A stretch of DNA of 55,349 bases, taken from assembly GCF_003598715.1 (NCBI RefSeq), contig NZ_QZFU01000044.1, forward strand, positions 1-55,349, in the 5' to 3' direction. A program made the translations under genes and the position numbers. Shown here piece by piece: positions 44,570 through 55,217 of this stretch. The notes under the pieces are model-generated. The model saw only the letters and a program-made list of their open reading frames with translations, did no database searches and was not told the origin of the DNA. Position 1 is the first letter of the stretch. Each line of letters begins with the position of its first letter. This stretch comes from Nocardia panacis (GTDB lineage Bacteria; Actinomycetota; Actinomycetes; Mycobacteriales; Mycobacteriaceae).

Positions 44570-46327
44570 GTGACTGGGTCGGGTGGCGCCGTTGCGGCGG
44601 AGAACGAATCGCCGAGCGCTACGCCAGCACTGGGCGGTGGTTCGCTGCGAGCCTGGCAGCGCCGCGCCCTGACCAGGTATCTGTCCACCAAACCGCGCGA
44701 TTTCCTGGCCGTGGCCACGCCCGGCGCGGGGAAGACTACTTTCGCGCTGCGGGTCGCCGCGGAATTGCTGGCCGATCGCACCGTCGATCAGATCACCGTG
44801 GTCGCGCCCACCGAACATCTCAAGCATCAGTGGGCCGAGTCGGCGGCCAGGTCCGGGATCGCGCTGGACTCCAAATACTCCAATGCCACCGGTGGCACCT
44901 CGGGCGACTATCACGGCATCGTGGTGACCTACGCGCAGGTGGCCTCGCATCCGTCCCGGCATCGGGTGCGCACCGAAAGACGCAGAACCCTGGTCATTCT
45001 CGACGAGATTCACCACGCGGGGGATGCGAAGAGTTGGGGGGAGGCCACGGCCGACGCCTTCGGGGACGCGACCCGCCGCTTGGCCCTCACCGGAACCCCG
45101 TTCCGTTCCGACGACAGCCAGATTCCCTTCGTCACCTATGAACCCGGTGAACACGGGCTGCCGCAGTCGCGCGCCGATCACACCTACGGCTACGCCGAGG
45201 CCCTCGCCGACGGCGTGGTGCGGCCGGTGGTCTTCCTGGCGTACTCGGGTGAGGCGCATTGGCGCGACAGTGCGGGCGAGGAGTATTCGGTGCGGCTGGG
45301 CGAACCGCTCAATGCCGAGCAGACGGCCCGCGCCTGGCGCACCGCGCTAGATCCGGCGGGCGACTGGATCTCGGCGGTGCTGCGCGCGGCCGATATCCGC
45401 CTGCGGCAGAAGCGATCCTCGGGGATGCCCGATGCGGGCGGTCTGGTGATCGCGACCGATCAGGACCGCGCCCGCGACTACGCCGAACTGCTGGAACACA
45501 TTTCGGGCGAGCGCCCCGCGCTGGTGCTGTCCGACGATCCCTCCTCCTCGGATCGGATCGCCGAATTCAGCAAGAGCACCCAGCCGTGGATGGTGGCGGT
45601 GCGCATGGTGTCCGAGGGTGTCGATGTGCCGCGCCTCGCGGTGGGCGTGTACGCGACGAGCGCTTCGACACCACTGTATTTCGCCCAGGCCATCGGACGT
45701 TTCGTGCGCGCGCGCAAACCCGGCGAGACGGCGACCGTCTTCGTGCCCTCGGTGCCGGTGCTGCTGGATCTGGCCGCGCAGCTCGAGGTGCAGCGCGACC
45801 ACATCATCGGTAAACCGCATCGGGAGAACAACGCCCTCGACGACGAACTGCTCATCGATGCCAACAAGCAGAAGGACGAGCCGGGTCAGGAGGAGCGTTC
45901 GTTCGTCGCGCTGGCCGCCGACGCCGAACTGGATCAGGTGATCTACGAGGGTTCCTCCTTCGGCACGGCCACCTTCGCCGGCAGCGATGAGGAGGCGGAT
46001 TACCTCGGCATTCCCGGTCTGCTCGATGCCGACCAGATGCGTCAGTTGCTGCGTGATCGGCAGGCCCGGCAGATCGCGGAGCGCGGTGAGCCGCGTGCGG
46101 AGTCCGCGCCGCAGGTCGCCACCGCCGCCGAGCGCGTCGCCACCGCCGATCGACTCGGCGAGTTGCGGCGCGAGCTGAACAGTTTGGTGGCCATGCATCA
46201 CCACCGCACCAGCAAACCGCACGGTGTCATCCACGGCGAGTTGCGCCGCGAATGCGGCGGTCCGCCGACGGCGCTGGCGACGGCCGACCAGCTCGTCGAG
46301 CGAATCGCCGCGCTCCGGCGCAAATAG
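44570..46327 (+). CDS. Superfamily 2 DEAD/DEAH-like helicase
   Basis: A 585-residue helicase of the XPB/Rad25-like branch. LRAWQRRALTRYL is the Q-motif-like start, Walker A is ATPGAGKTT (about residues 49-57), motif II is DEIHH, and motif III is LTGTP. VRMVSEGVDVPRLAVGVYA and FAQAIGRFVRAR are motifs V and VI. A C-terminal extension of about 160 residues is not assigned. The GTG at 44570 is the start. It is divergent from the YihY gene and ends in a 23-bp tandem repeat. It likely works in DNA or RNA metabolism; the exact role is unknown. Confidence 0.88.
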   Translation: MTGSGGAVAAENESPSATPALGGGSLRAWQRRALTRYLSTKPRDFLAVATPGAGKTTFALRVAAELLADRTVDQITVVAPTEHLKHQWAESAARSGIALDSKYSNATGGTSGDYHGIVVTYAQVASHPSRHRVRTERRRTLVILDEIHHAGDAKSWGEATADAFGDATRRLALTGTPFRSDDSQIPFVTYEPGEHGLPQSRADHTYGYAEALADGVVRPVVFLAYSGEAHWRDSAGEEYSVRLGEPLNAEQTARAWRTALDPAGDWISAVLRAADIRLRQKRSSGMPDAGGLVIATDQDRARDYAELLEHISGERPALVLSDDPSSSDRIAEFSKSTQPWMVAVRMVSEGVDVPRLAVGVYATSASTPLYFAQAIGRFVRARKPGETATVFVPSVPVLLDLAAQLEVQRDHIIGKPHRENNALDDELLIDANKQKDEPGQEERSFVALAADAELDQVIYEGSSFGTATFAGSDEEADYLGIPGLLDADQMRQLLRDRQARQIAERGEPRAESAPQVATAAERVATADRLGELRRELNSLVAMHHHRTSKPHGVIHGELRRECGGPPTALATADQLVERIAALRRK

Positions 46328-46378
46328 TCACAGTGCTCCGGCGCAAGTAGTCACAGCGTTGCGGCGCAAGTGGTTACG
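46312..46378. repeat. 23-bp tandem repeat across a helicase stop codon
   Basis: Units at 46312-46334 and 46335-46357 are alike at all but a few bases (GCTCCGGCGCAARTAGTCACAG core), with a degenerate third at 46358-46378. The array includes the helicase stop codon and reaches the stop of the convergent TetR gene. Confidence 0.8.
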
Positions 46379-46967
46379 CGGGCCAGGCCGCCATGGCGTG
46401 GTCGATCGAATCGTTGAGTTCGGCCGGGTCCGCTCCGTCGCGGGCCTGTGTGGAGAGTCCGAACAGCACCGTGGTGTAGAAGCGTGCCAAGGCGGCGGTG
46501 TCGGCGCGTGCGTCCAGATCCCCTTCCGCGACACCGCGATCGAGTCGTTCGCGCACGTTTCGCACGGTCTGCCTGCGCTTGTCGGCGAGGAAGTCGCGAA
46601 CCTCGGCATTGCGGTCGGTGTAGGCGGAGCAGGCCAGTACCACCATGCAGCCGTGCGGCACATCGGCTTTGGTGTAGGCGGCGGCGTTATCGCGCAGCAT
46701 GGCCTCGATGCTCGCGCGGGCGGTCGGCTCCTCGCGCAGTGCCCGCGCGGTGTGGCTGCCCTCGCTTTGTCGGTAGAGGTCGATCGCCGCGCGGAACAGC
46801 GCCTGCTTGTCGCCGAAGGCGGCATAGAGGCTGGGGGAGTTGATGCCCATGGCCGAGGTGAGGTCGGTTATGGCGGTGCCCTCGTAGCCGTGCTCCCAGA
46901 AGACCTCCATGGCGCGGCGCAGTGCGACGGTTCGGTCGAAGTTTCGGGGGCGTCCTCGTGCGGCCAT
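46374..46967 (-). CDS. TetR-family regulator
   Basis: A 197-residue TetR repressor. The DNA-binding domain (residues 5-50) reads RGRPRNFDRTVALRRAMEVFW and ITDLTSAMGINSPSLYAAFGDKQ. The ligand domain contains the KADVPHGCMVVLA motif of the group that pairs with short-chain dehydrogenases. The ATG at 46967 has GGAG upstream; a GTG at 46994 is in frame. It is divergent from the SDR gene over 109 bp and probably represses it. Confidence 0.92.
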   Translation of the reverse strand: MAARGRPRNFDRTVALRRAMEVFWEHGYEGTAITDLTSAMGINSPSLYAAFGDKQALFRAAIDLYRQSEGSHTARALREEPTARASIEAMLRDNAAAYTKADVPHGCMVVLACSAYTDRNAEVRDFLADKRRQTVRNVRERLDRGVAEGDLDARADTAALARFYTTVLFGLSTQARDGADPAELNDSIDHAMAAWPA

Positions 46968-46977
46968 CCGCGGCTCC

Positions 46978-47063
46978 ATTTCTGTATCGGCCACTAAATA
47001 TACCGTCTTGACGGCGGGTGTGGTTCCGTGTTGAGCTATTTATGTATCGATCGGCACAGAAAT
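46978..47063. promoter_or_regulatory. Divergent TetR/SDR control region
   Basis: ATTTCTGT (46978-46985) and ACAGAAAT (47056-47063) form a widely spaced inverted repeat, and TGTATCG-like elements follow each. The region is notably AT-rich against its surroundings. It holds both promoters and the probable TetR operators; the exact operator is not resolved. Confidence 0.4.
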
Positions 47064-47076
47064 TAGGAGAGAGTCG

Positions 47077-47817
47077 ATGACGCAGTTGGCCGGCAAGGTG
47101 GCGCTGGTGACCGGTGGCAGCCGGGGGATCGGTGCGGCCATCGCCCGACACCTCGCGGCGCAGGGCGCGGACGTGGCACTCACCTATCGCAGCGGTGCGC
47201 AGGAGGCGAAATCGGTGGTGGCCGAGATCGAATCGCTCGGGCGACGGGCACTGGCCATCCAGGCCGACAGTGCCGACGCGGCGCAGGTACGCGCCGCCGT
47301 CGACCGGAGCGCGGCGGAATTCGGGCGGCTGGATGTGCTGGTGAACAACGCGGGCATCTTCCCGGCCAAACCCTTCGAGGAGTTCACGGTCGAGGAGATC
47401 GACAACGCCCTGCACATCCACGCCCGCGCCGCCTTCGTCGCCGCGCAGGCCGCGGTCGCCCACATGTCCGAGGGTGGCCGGATCATCAGCATCGGCTCCA
47501 ACCTGTCCGAGCGCGCGATCTTCGATGGACTTGCCCTCTACAACCTGAGCAAATCCGCCCTCAACGGCTTCACGAAGGCTCTCGCGCGCGAACTCGGCCC
47601 GCGCGGGATCACCGTCAACCTGGTGCAGCCCGGTCCCACCGATACCGAGATGAATCCGGCGGGCGGCGGCCACGCCTCCGTGCAGCTCGGCTTCAACGCC
47701 CTCGGCCGCTTCGGTTCGGCCGAGGATATCGCGACCGCCGTCACCTATTTGGCAGGTCCCGGCGGTCGCAGTATCAGCGGGGCCACGCTCACCGTCGACG
47801 GCGGCACCAATGCCTGA
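47077..47817 (+). CDS. SDR-family oxidoreductase
   Basis: A 246-residue classical short-chain dehydrogenase/reductase with a complete active site: NADP-binding GGSRGIG (about residues 14-20), NNAG (93-96), SIGS catalytic Ser and YNLSK with Tyr/Lys. VQPGPTDTEMNP is the usual post-catalytic loop. It resembles 3-oxoacyl-ACP-reductase-type proteins that are induced by electrophiles. TAGGAGAG precedes the ATG at 47077. It is divergent from the TetR gene. Substrate unknown. Confidence 0.92.
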   Translation: MTQLAGKVALVTGGSRGIGAAIARHLAAQGADVALTYRSGAQEAKSVVAEIESLGRRALAIQADSADAAQVRAAVDRSAAEFGRLDVLVNNAGIFPAKPFEEFTVEEIDNALHIHARAAFVAAQAAVAHMSEGGRIISIGSNLSERAIFDGLALYNLSKSALNGFTKALARELGPRGITVNLVQPGPTDTEMNPAGGGHASVQLGFNALGRFGSAEDIATAVTYLAGPGGRSISGATLTVDGGTNA

Positions 47818-47820
47818 CGG

Positions 47821-48362
47821 TCAGGCGAAATAGTCCGCCGGGTTCAGGGAGTTGATCGGAACCCAGCGCGGAGTCTGCGCTGGAGCCTGCGGATCATCGT
47901 GCGCCGCTTCGAAATACCCCTGGACGCTCAGCGCGAGGCGGGGATCGAGATCCACCTGCCGCGCCATCTCGTAGAGGACCGCGAGCACGTGCAGGCAGCG
48001 CTGGGTGCGCGCCGAACACGAGCAGTCGATCCCGGCGAGTTCGGGCGCGGGGGAGCGGCCCGCGGCCACGGCGGCGCGATGCGCCTCATCGGTGAGCGTC
48101 GTGGCGTCGGCGACCAGGGTCGCGAGATCGGTCACCGCGCCGCGCGGCAGCGGGGCCACCTCCAAATGCGTGACCGACGCCCGGCCGCCGCGATGGATGG
48201 CGGCGCGCACGATCCTTCCCGAGATCTCCACGCGGACACCGCCGTTGCGGGCGATGCTGCGGGCGCGGGGCAGCAGGGGGTCCGGCCGGACGACCCGCAG
48301 CGGCTCCGCCAGGCGCACCCAGTCCATACCCCAGGCGGTGTAGCCGAATTCGTTGTCCGCCA

Positions 48363-48363
<1 letters not shown>
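47821..48363 (-). CDS. SWIM zinc-finger protein
   Basis: A 180-residue protein with a SWIM zinc finger, CSCSARTQRCLH (CxC...CxH), at about residues 115-126. The rest is a conserved scaffold beginning TAWGMDWVRLAEPL. SWIM proteins of this type are encoded next to Snf2-like helicases in actinobacteria, and here the start codon overlaps the helicase stop by one base, so the two proteins probably work together on DNA. It converges on the SDR gene with a 3-bp gap. Confidence 0.88.
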
Positions 48364-50135
<1,772 letters not shown>

Positions 50136-50195
50136 ATGACGGTCGGGCAGGTAGGTGGCTTGTGTGGGCAGAACGCACCCCTCTGATCGGCGTAT

Positions 50196-50225
50196 TGTGT
50201 ACGGAGTATCTCTTCAACGTACACA
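50196..50225. promoter_or_regulatory. TetR-type operator dyad
   Basis: TGTGTACG (50196-50203) and CGTACACA (50218-50225) form a perfect 8-bp inverted repeat with a 14-base spacer. It lies between the divergent Snf2 and TetR genes, 42 bp before the TetR start, and overlaps the likely promoter. TetR regulators of this family bind GTGTAC-type arms. Confidence 0.7.
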
Positions 50226-50266
50226 GTACTGAGTTTTGTTCCCGTGTTTCGTTCCCGAGGAGACCC

Positions 50267-51040
50267 TTGCCCGAATCCGCAGACCCGGCGGGGCAACTGC
50301 TCGCGCTGCTGTGGCGCGAATCACTGCCGCGCAAATCGGGCGGACGCGGCCCGAAACAGACGGTGAGCGTCGACGCCGTAGTCGCCGCGGCCGTGGCGCT
50401 CGCCGATCGTGCGGGCTACGCCAAGGTGTCCATTCGCTCGGTGGCCGCCGAACTCGACCTGCGTCCGATGAGCCTCTACACCTATATCCCCAGCAAAGAG
50501 GTGCTCGAGGCGCTGATGACCGATGCGGTGGCCGCCGAGGACGCGCCGATCCCGCCGGAGTTGCCGGTGCGCGAGCGCATGGCGGCCATCGCGCGTCAGG
50601 TGCGCGCGGAACTGCTGGCCCATCCCTGGCTGCTGGAGGTGTCGCCGTGGCGGGTGATCCTCGGTCCGTGGCGCATGCGCCGCTACGAGCGGCACCTGGC
50701 CGCGCTGGAAGGTGTCGGGCTGACGGATCTGGAGATGGATCGCGCGGTCGCGGTGCTGGGGGAGTTCGCGACGGGCAATGCCCGCATGGCCATCGCCGCC
50801 GAGCGGGCCGCCGCGACGGTCTCGGACGCGGACTGGTGGGCCGAGTACGGCCCGGCCCTCACCGCCCTGATGCCGGTCGAGCAGTTCCCGGTCTCGAACC
50901 GGGTGGGTGCGGCGGTCGGCGAGTACTACGGTGCGCCCGCGGATCCGGCGGGCGATTTCGATTTCGGTCTGAGCAGGCTGATCGACGGCATCCTGTCCGG
51001 TCGATCGGTCGGAAACGCCGACGGCGGGCGACCCCTGTGA
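50267..51040 (+). CDS. TetR-family regulator with TetR_C_1-like domain
   Basis: A 257-residue TetR repressor. The first 25 residues (LLALLWRESLPRKSGGRGPK) precede the helix-turn-helix (VAAAVALADRAGYAKVSIRS and LDLRPMSLYTYIPSKE), and the C-terminal domain resembles those of tetracycline-type regulators. The start is the TTG at 50267, because AGGAGA lies just upstream and the next candidates are later in the domain. It is divergent from the Snf2 gene with a dyad operator between them. Confidence 0.88.
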   Translation: MPESADPAGQLLALLWRESLPRKSGGRGPKQTVSVDAVVAAAVALADRAGYAKVSIRSVAAELDLRPMSLYTYIPSKEVLEALMTDAVAAEDAPIPPELPVRERMAAIARQVRAELLAHPWLLEVSPWRVILGPWRMRRYERHLAALEGVGLTDLEMDRAVAVLGEFATGNARMAIAAERAAATVSDADWWAEYGPALTALMPVEQFPVSNRVGAAVGEYYGAPADPAGDFDFGLSRLIDGILSGRSVGNADGGRPL

Positions 51041-51052
51041 GGTCGCCCGCCG
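51022..51052 (+). terminator. Terminator with the TetR stop codon in its loop
   Basis: A perfect 12-bp stem (51022-51033 with 51041-51052) encloses a 7-base loop containing the TGA stop at 51038-51040, followed by the U-rich TTGTTCTGTTG. It is a strong intrinsic terminator for the TetR gene. Confidence 0.8.
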
Positions 51053-51100
51053 CGGTTGTTCTGTTGTCCGATGCTGTTGTGTCAGGACGCGAGGAGTTGG

Positions 51101-51295
51101 TCAGAGCGCGGGAGCCGACTCCGTGTCGATCACGGCCTCGAGCTCACGCAGTCGATCCATGTGTTCATTCGCGTGGTGCTGGCAGAAGAGCAACTCGCCA
51201 CCTGCGGGAAGTACGGCACGCACACGAGCGGCCGCTCCGCAGCGGTCGCAACGGTCGACCGCGGTCAGTGGGGTGCTTGTCAGGGTTCCTGGCAT
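51101..51295 (-). CDS. DUF7455-like small zinc-binding protein
   Basis: A 64-residue protein with a CDRCGA pair and a CQHH pair, a likely single zinc site, and an acidic C-terminus. It resembles the actinobacterial DUF7455 proteins. The ATG at 51295 is preceded by GGAGGAG, which is strong support for translation. It converges on the TetR gene. Function unknown. Confidence 0.85.
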   Translation of the reverse strand: MPGTLTSTPLTAVDRCDRCGAAARVRAVLPAGGELLFCQHHANEHMDRLRELEAVIDTESAPAL

Positions 51296-51815
51296 GACTC
51301 CTCCGTCCTGGCTCCCGGCACTCGGGCCGTTCGCCTGGTGTGGGGCCCGTGGTCACTCACCACGAGCTCGCTACCGCTACTTCCCAGCAGAGGTATGACT
51401 ACTCTGTCAGACGTTCGGGACGGGGACTTTGTTCCCGTGGGTGATTCTTTGTGTTTTCGCTAACACGACCAGGGATTTCGCTGAAAGCGAACGCCGCAGG
51501 TCGCGCCCGGAACGCCCGGAGAACCACCACCTCGAGGGCTCATCCCCGACTGCGGGGACTCGATACCTGTTGCCCTGCATGGTTGCTGCAGATTGTCATA
51601 TCGGCAGATTACCCGTGGGGTCCGACACTCACACTCGGGTTCAGCATCTTCTCAGCTCGATACCGTAACGGCCGCAATCGGACTGGACCATTTCCCGACG
51701 GAAGCCATAGGGGGTGAGCCGAATCCGCGAGCTGCCCCCCGAGCGGTCACGGCCGACCCCTCGTCGATCGACCGTGACCGCGCGGGTGGTCCGACACAGG
51801 GGATATCGGTGTGAT
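51296..51815. other. 520-bp intergenic region, possible small RNA
   Basis: No convincing coding gene is present. The region is less GC-rich than its surroundings and holds several small hairpins: TTCGCT-GAA-AGCGAA at 51476-51490, CCCC-GACTGC-GGGG near 51547-51560 and the larger stem at 51743-51781. It separates DUF7455 and PAP2, both on the minus strand. It may hold the DUF7455 promoter, a terminator and perhaps a small RNA. No riboswitch class is recognised. Confidence 0.3.
51743..51781 (-). terminator. Hairpin downstream of the PAP2 gene
   Basis: GCGGTCACGG (51743-51752) pairs perfectly with CCGTGACCGC (51772-51781) around a 19-base loop, starting about 35 bp past the PAP2 stop on the minus strand. 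There is no U-tract. Confidence 0.55.
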
Positions 51816-52553
51816 CTACGTCTCTGTGACAACTGTTCTCGCAGTTGGGAAGGTCATCTCGTTCGTCTCGGGTGTGATCCTGTGCACGCGCCGGTGATAG
51901 GCGAGCAGGCAGATGGTCACCCAGAGACTGCCGAGGGTCCAGCCCGCGAGGATATCGGTGGGCCAGTGCACGCCCAGGCAGAGCCGGGAAAGGCCAACGG
52001 CCGCAACGAAGATTGGGGCCACAACGAGCAGGGTGGCGCGCGCGGCCGGTGCGCGCAGATGCATCAGGGCCACCGCGACCACGATGCCGACCACCGCCGC
52101 CGACCCCAGGCTGTGCCCGGACGGGAAGGACTGATTCGTCTCCTCGACGAGGTGGTAGCCGACCGGCGGCCGATCCCGACCGACCACCTGTTTGACGACG
52201 ACCACCAGCGCCCCCGCCCCCGCCGTGGCCACGGCCACCAGCACCAGTTCCCGCCACCGCCGCGCGAGGAGCAGGATCAGGCAGGTCAGCGCGGCCAGTC
52301 CGGTCATGGCCAGGGTGCCGCCCAGATCGCTGAGGGCCTTGGCCGTCGAGACCAGCGCGTCGGTGCGCGACTCGACCGCCCGGTCGAACAGGGGGTGATC
52401 GATGGCCGTGAGCCCGCCGCCGAGCGCCACACTCGCGGCCAGCGCGCCGAACAGCACGGCGAGGGCGAGGGCGACCCAAACGGCAGGCGACATCTTTCGG
52501 CCGCGCGGGGTCGGTGCGGACCGGGGTCTGAGGTCTGGGGGATGCGATGTCAC
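51816..52553 (-). CDS. PAP2-superfamily phosphatase, membrane-bound
   Basis: A 245-residue membrane phosphatase. The three PAP2 motifs are complete: KQVVGRDRPP, PSGHS, and SRLCLGVHWPTD. About six membrane helices are predicted, with active-site loops facing outside. Substrates of the family are lipid phosphates or undecaprenyl pyrophosphate. The GTG at 52553 is used; an ATG at 52493, directly before the first helix, is possible. It is divergent from the histidine kinase gene, with about 100 bp between starts. Confidence 0.92.
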   Translation of the reverse strand: MTSHPPDLRPRSAPTPRGRKMSPAVWVALALAVLFGALAASVALGGGLTAIDHPLFDRAVESRTDALVSTAKALSDLGGTLAMTGLAALTCLILLLARRWRELVLVAVATAGAGALVVVVKQVVGRDRPPVGYHLVEETNQSFPSGHSLGSAAVVGIVVAVALMHLRAPAARATLLVVAPIFVAAVGLSRLCLGVHWPTDILAGWTLGSLWVTICLLAYHRRVHRITPETNEMTFPTARTVVTET

Positions 52554-52652
52554 CCGGACACCATGGCATCACCTCGCTGTGAAATTGCTGAGGGCGCCCG
52601 CCGGGAACTCGCCGGAGGCGGTGTGCGGCGGTCCGCGCGGGTGTGGTCGAAG

Positions 52653-54032
52653 ATGGCTGACATGTGGGAGCGGATCGGCGAGGTCTACGCGGCCGTGCGG
52701 CATCCGGCGCGCTGGGGTCTGCGGGTTCGGTCGGCGCTGATCTCGGGTGTGGCGGTCGCGGTGGTGCTGCTGCTCGGGTCGGCGGCGGTCCTGCTGCTGG
52801 TCTATCGTTCGCTGCTCGGTTCGGTCGACGCGGCGGTCGAGGCGCGGGCCTTCGATATCGTCGGTCAGCTGCGCGACACCGCACCGGATCGGCTGCCCGC
52901 CGCCGTGTTCGTCCCGTCGAATCATGTGGAGTTCGTCCAGGTGCTCGACGCGTCGGGGCGGGTGGTGCGGGCGTCGGAGGGTGCGCCGGATCGGGTGCCG
53001 CGCCTGGCGGCGGATCGGTCCATCGACTATGCCGCCGAGCCGGATTCGGATCTGCGGGTGGCGCGTCGCGCGGTGGACGATCGCTATGTCGTGCTGGTCG
53101 GCGCCGATATCGAACCGGTCGAGGAGACGCTGCGGAAGGTCGCGGTCGGACTGGCCGTGAGCGATCCGGTGATCATCGCGGTCGCCGCCGCGGCGGCCTA
53201 TCGGCTGGTGGGTCGGTCGCTGTCCTCGGTGGAGGCGATCCGGGCCAGGGTCGCCGGGATCGGCGCGGACCGACTCTGCGAACGGGTTCCGGTGCCGCCC
53301 GCCCGCGACGAGATCGCCCGGCTCGCGGTGACCATGAACGCCATGCTGGACCGGGTCGAGGCCGGTCAGGGAGCACAGCGCCGGTTCGTCGGCGATGCCT
53401 CGCACGAATTGCGCAGTCCGCTGGCCACGGTCATCGCGGCCCTGGAGTTGGGTCTGGCCCATCCGGAGGTGCTCGACCGCGAGTTGATCGGGCGCACGCT
53501 GCTGCCGGAGGCCGAGCGGATGCGGCGACTGATCGAGGATCTGCTGACCCTCGCCGCCACCGACGAGCACGGGATGACCCTGCGCACCGGCGATGTCGAC
53601 CTCGACGACCTCGCGGGGACAGCGGCGCAGGCGCTGCGGCAGCGGGGTGGGATCGAAGTGCGCACCGAGTTGACCCCGACCCGCCTGCGCGGGGATGCGG
53701 GCGCGCTGGAACGGGTGGCGCGCAACCTGATCGACAACGCGGGCACCCACGCTGCCGCCGTCGTCCGCGTCGTCACCGACCGCACCGACGACCACGCCCG
53801 CCTCACCGTCTCCGACGACGGTCCGGGAATTCCGGTGGCGCAACGGGTCCGGGTCTTCGAGCGGTTCGTCCGCCTGGACACCCACCGCGCCCGCGACACC
53901 GGCGGCACCGGACTCGGGCTGGCCATCGTCGCGCAGATCGTCGCCGCGCACGGCGGAACCGTCACCGTCGGTGACGCGGCCCTGGGTGGTGCGGAATTCA
54001 CTGTCCTGCTCCCGCTTTCACCAGGGGATTAA
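52653..54032 (+). CDS. Sensor histidine kinase
   Basis: A 459-residue membrane kinase. Helix 1 is at about residues 28-51, an extracytoplasmic sensor of about 110 residues follows, and helix 2 is at 165-185. HAMP comes next, then HisKA with phospho-acceptor His251 in DASHELRSPL. The ATPase domain has Asn358/Asn362 (RNLIDNAGT), DDGPGIP (388-394) and GGTGLGL (417-423). The start could also be GTG 52641. It is convergent with, and overlaps by 4 bp, the response regulator gene, its likely partner. Confidence 0.93.
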   Translation: MADMWERIGEVYAAVRHPARWGLRVRSALISGVAVAVVLLLGSAAVLLLVYRSLLGSVDAAVEARAFDIVGQLRDTAPDRLPAAVFVPSNHVEFVQVLDASGRVVRASEGAPDRVPRLAADRSIDYAAEPDSDLRVARRAVDDRYVVLVGADIEPVEETLRKVAVGLAVSDPVIIAVAAAAAYRLVGRSLSSVEAIRARVAGIGADRLCERVPVPPARDEIARLAVTMNAMLDRVEAGQGAQRRFVGDASHELRSPLATVIAALELGLAHPEVLDRELIGRTLLPEAERMRRLIEDLLTLAATDEHGMTLRTGDVDLDDLAGTAAQALRQRGGIEVRTELTPTRLRGDAGALERVARNLIDNAGTHAAAVVRVVTDRTDDHARLTVSDDGPGIPVAQRVRVFERFVRLDTHRARDTGGTGLGLAIVAQIVAAHGGTVTVGDAALGGAEFTVLLPLSPGD

Positions 54033-54700
54033 TCCTCCCGCAGGAGATATCCGACGCCGCGGTGGGTTTCGATGGTGGTGCGGCCGAACGGCGCGTCGAT
54101 CTTGCGGCGCAGATAGCCGATGTAGACCTCGACCACATTCTCCGGACCGGAGTAGTTGGCGTCCCAGACGTTGCGCAGGATATCGGTCTTCGTGCGGACC
54201 GTGCCCTTGTTGCGCAGCAGGTATTCCAGCAGCCCGAATTCCCGTGGGGTGAGGTTCAATTCGACCGTGCCGCGCCGCACCGCGCGCCGGGCCGGATCCA
54301 GGTGCAGATCGCCCGCCGACAGCACCGGGTCGCGCCGTGCCGGACCGCGCCGCAGCAGCGCGCGCAGGCGGGCGGTGAGCACCACGAAGGAGAACGGTTT
54401 GGTGAGATAGTCGTCCGCGCCGAGGTCGAGGGCGTCGGCCTGCTCGTGATCGCCGTCCTTCGCGGTGAGCATGAGCACCGGGGTGCGCACCTCGGCGGCG
54501 CGCAGCCTGCGCAGCACTTCGTAGCCGCTGAGGCCGGGCAGCATGATGTCGAGCACGATGACGTCGAAGCGGTCCTCGGTGGCCGAGAAGAGTCCGTCGG
54601 GTCCGGTCGCGGCGACCTGCACCACGAATCCCGCCAGTTCGAGGCCGCGGCGCACCGTTTCGGCCAGTCGCGGCTCGTCCTCCACCAGCAGCACCCGCAC
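54029..54700 (-). CDS. OmpR-family response regulator
   Basis: A 223-residue regulator. The receiver domain has Asp8, the phospho-acceptor Asp51 (VLDIMLPG) and Lys101 (LTKPF). The C-terminal winged helix carries LTPREFGLLEYLL and VVEVYIGYLRRKID. The GTG at 54700 directly before the receiver domain has GGGAG upstream; a TTG at 54736 is also open. It is encoded opposite to the adjacent kinase, which is unusual because such pairs are normally cotranscribed. Confidence 0.94.
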   Translation of the reverse strand: MRVLLVEDEPRLAETVRRGLELAGFVVQVAATGPDGLFSATEDRFDVIVLDIMLPGLSGYEVLRRLRAAEVRTPVLMLTAKDGDHEQADALDLGADDYLTKPFSFVVLTARLRALLRRGPARRDPVLSAGDLHLDPARRAVRRGTVELNLTPREFGLLEYLLRNKGTVRTKTDILRNVWDANYSGPENVVEVYIGYLRRKIDAPFGRTTIETHRGVGYLLRED

Positions 54701-54796
54701 GGCCCCGAACTCCCTTGGTTCGCCCCTGGAAAGCAATTGCCGCGCACGACGCTAACCGACCCGACGCCGAGGCTCGCGACCGGTACGGTTGGGCCG

Positions 54797-55162
54797 ATGC
54801 GCCCCACCCCGATGCCGGACACGCTGGTGCACCTGTGCACCGCGACCGAGTGGCACTCCGCCCGCCCGACCGGTGCGTACCGCGCGCCATCCCTGGCCGA
54901 GGTCGGTTTCATTCACCTGTCCGCGCCGAACCAGGTGCATCTGCCTGCCAACCGGTTGTACGCGGGTCGGCGCGATCTGGTGCTGCTGCGGCTCGATCCG
55001 GCCCGCCTCGGCGCGCCGGTCGAATGGGAGCCGGGGGTGCCCTCCGATCCCGAGTCGATGCTGTTTCCGCACCTGTACGGTCCGCTGCCGGTGGCGGCCG
55101 TTCGCGCGGTCGAGGAGTATCTGCCCGGCCCTGATGGTGTCTTCGCTGCGCTGGAGCGCTGA
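54797..55162 (+). CDS. DUF952 protein
   Basis: A 121-residue protein of the DUF952 family: LVHLCTATEW at the N-terminus, then GFIHLSAPNQV, LVLLRLDPARLGAPVEWEPG and FPHLYGPLP. These proteins are small, single-domain and usually monocistronic; the function is unknown, although the fold resembles ADP-ribosyl-processing domains. The ATG at 54797 is chosen. It is divergent from the response regulator and is the last gene before the terminal repeat. Confidence 0.9.
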   Translation: MRPTPMPDTLVHLCTATEWHSARPTGAYRAPSLAEVGFIHLSAPNQVHLPANRLYAGRRDLVLLRLDPARLGAPVEWEPGVPSDPESMLFPHLYGPLPVAAVRAVEEYLPGPDGVFAALER

Positions 55163-55193
55163 AACCTGCTCGGCGACGGTCGGATTCAGGACA

Positions 55194-55217
55194 AGGCCCC
55201 TGTCCGAGAAAGGGCCT
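55194..55217. terminator. Hairpin at the junction with the right repeat
   Basis: AGGCCC (55194-55199) pairs with GGGCCT (55212-55217) around a 12-base loop, 31 bp past the DUF952 stop. Its right arm is partly inside the terminal repeat. Confidence 0.5.
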
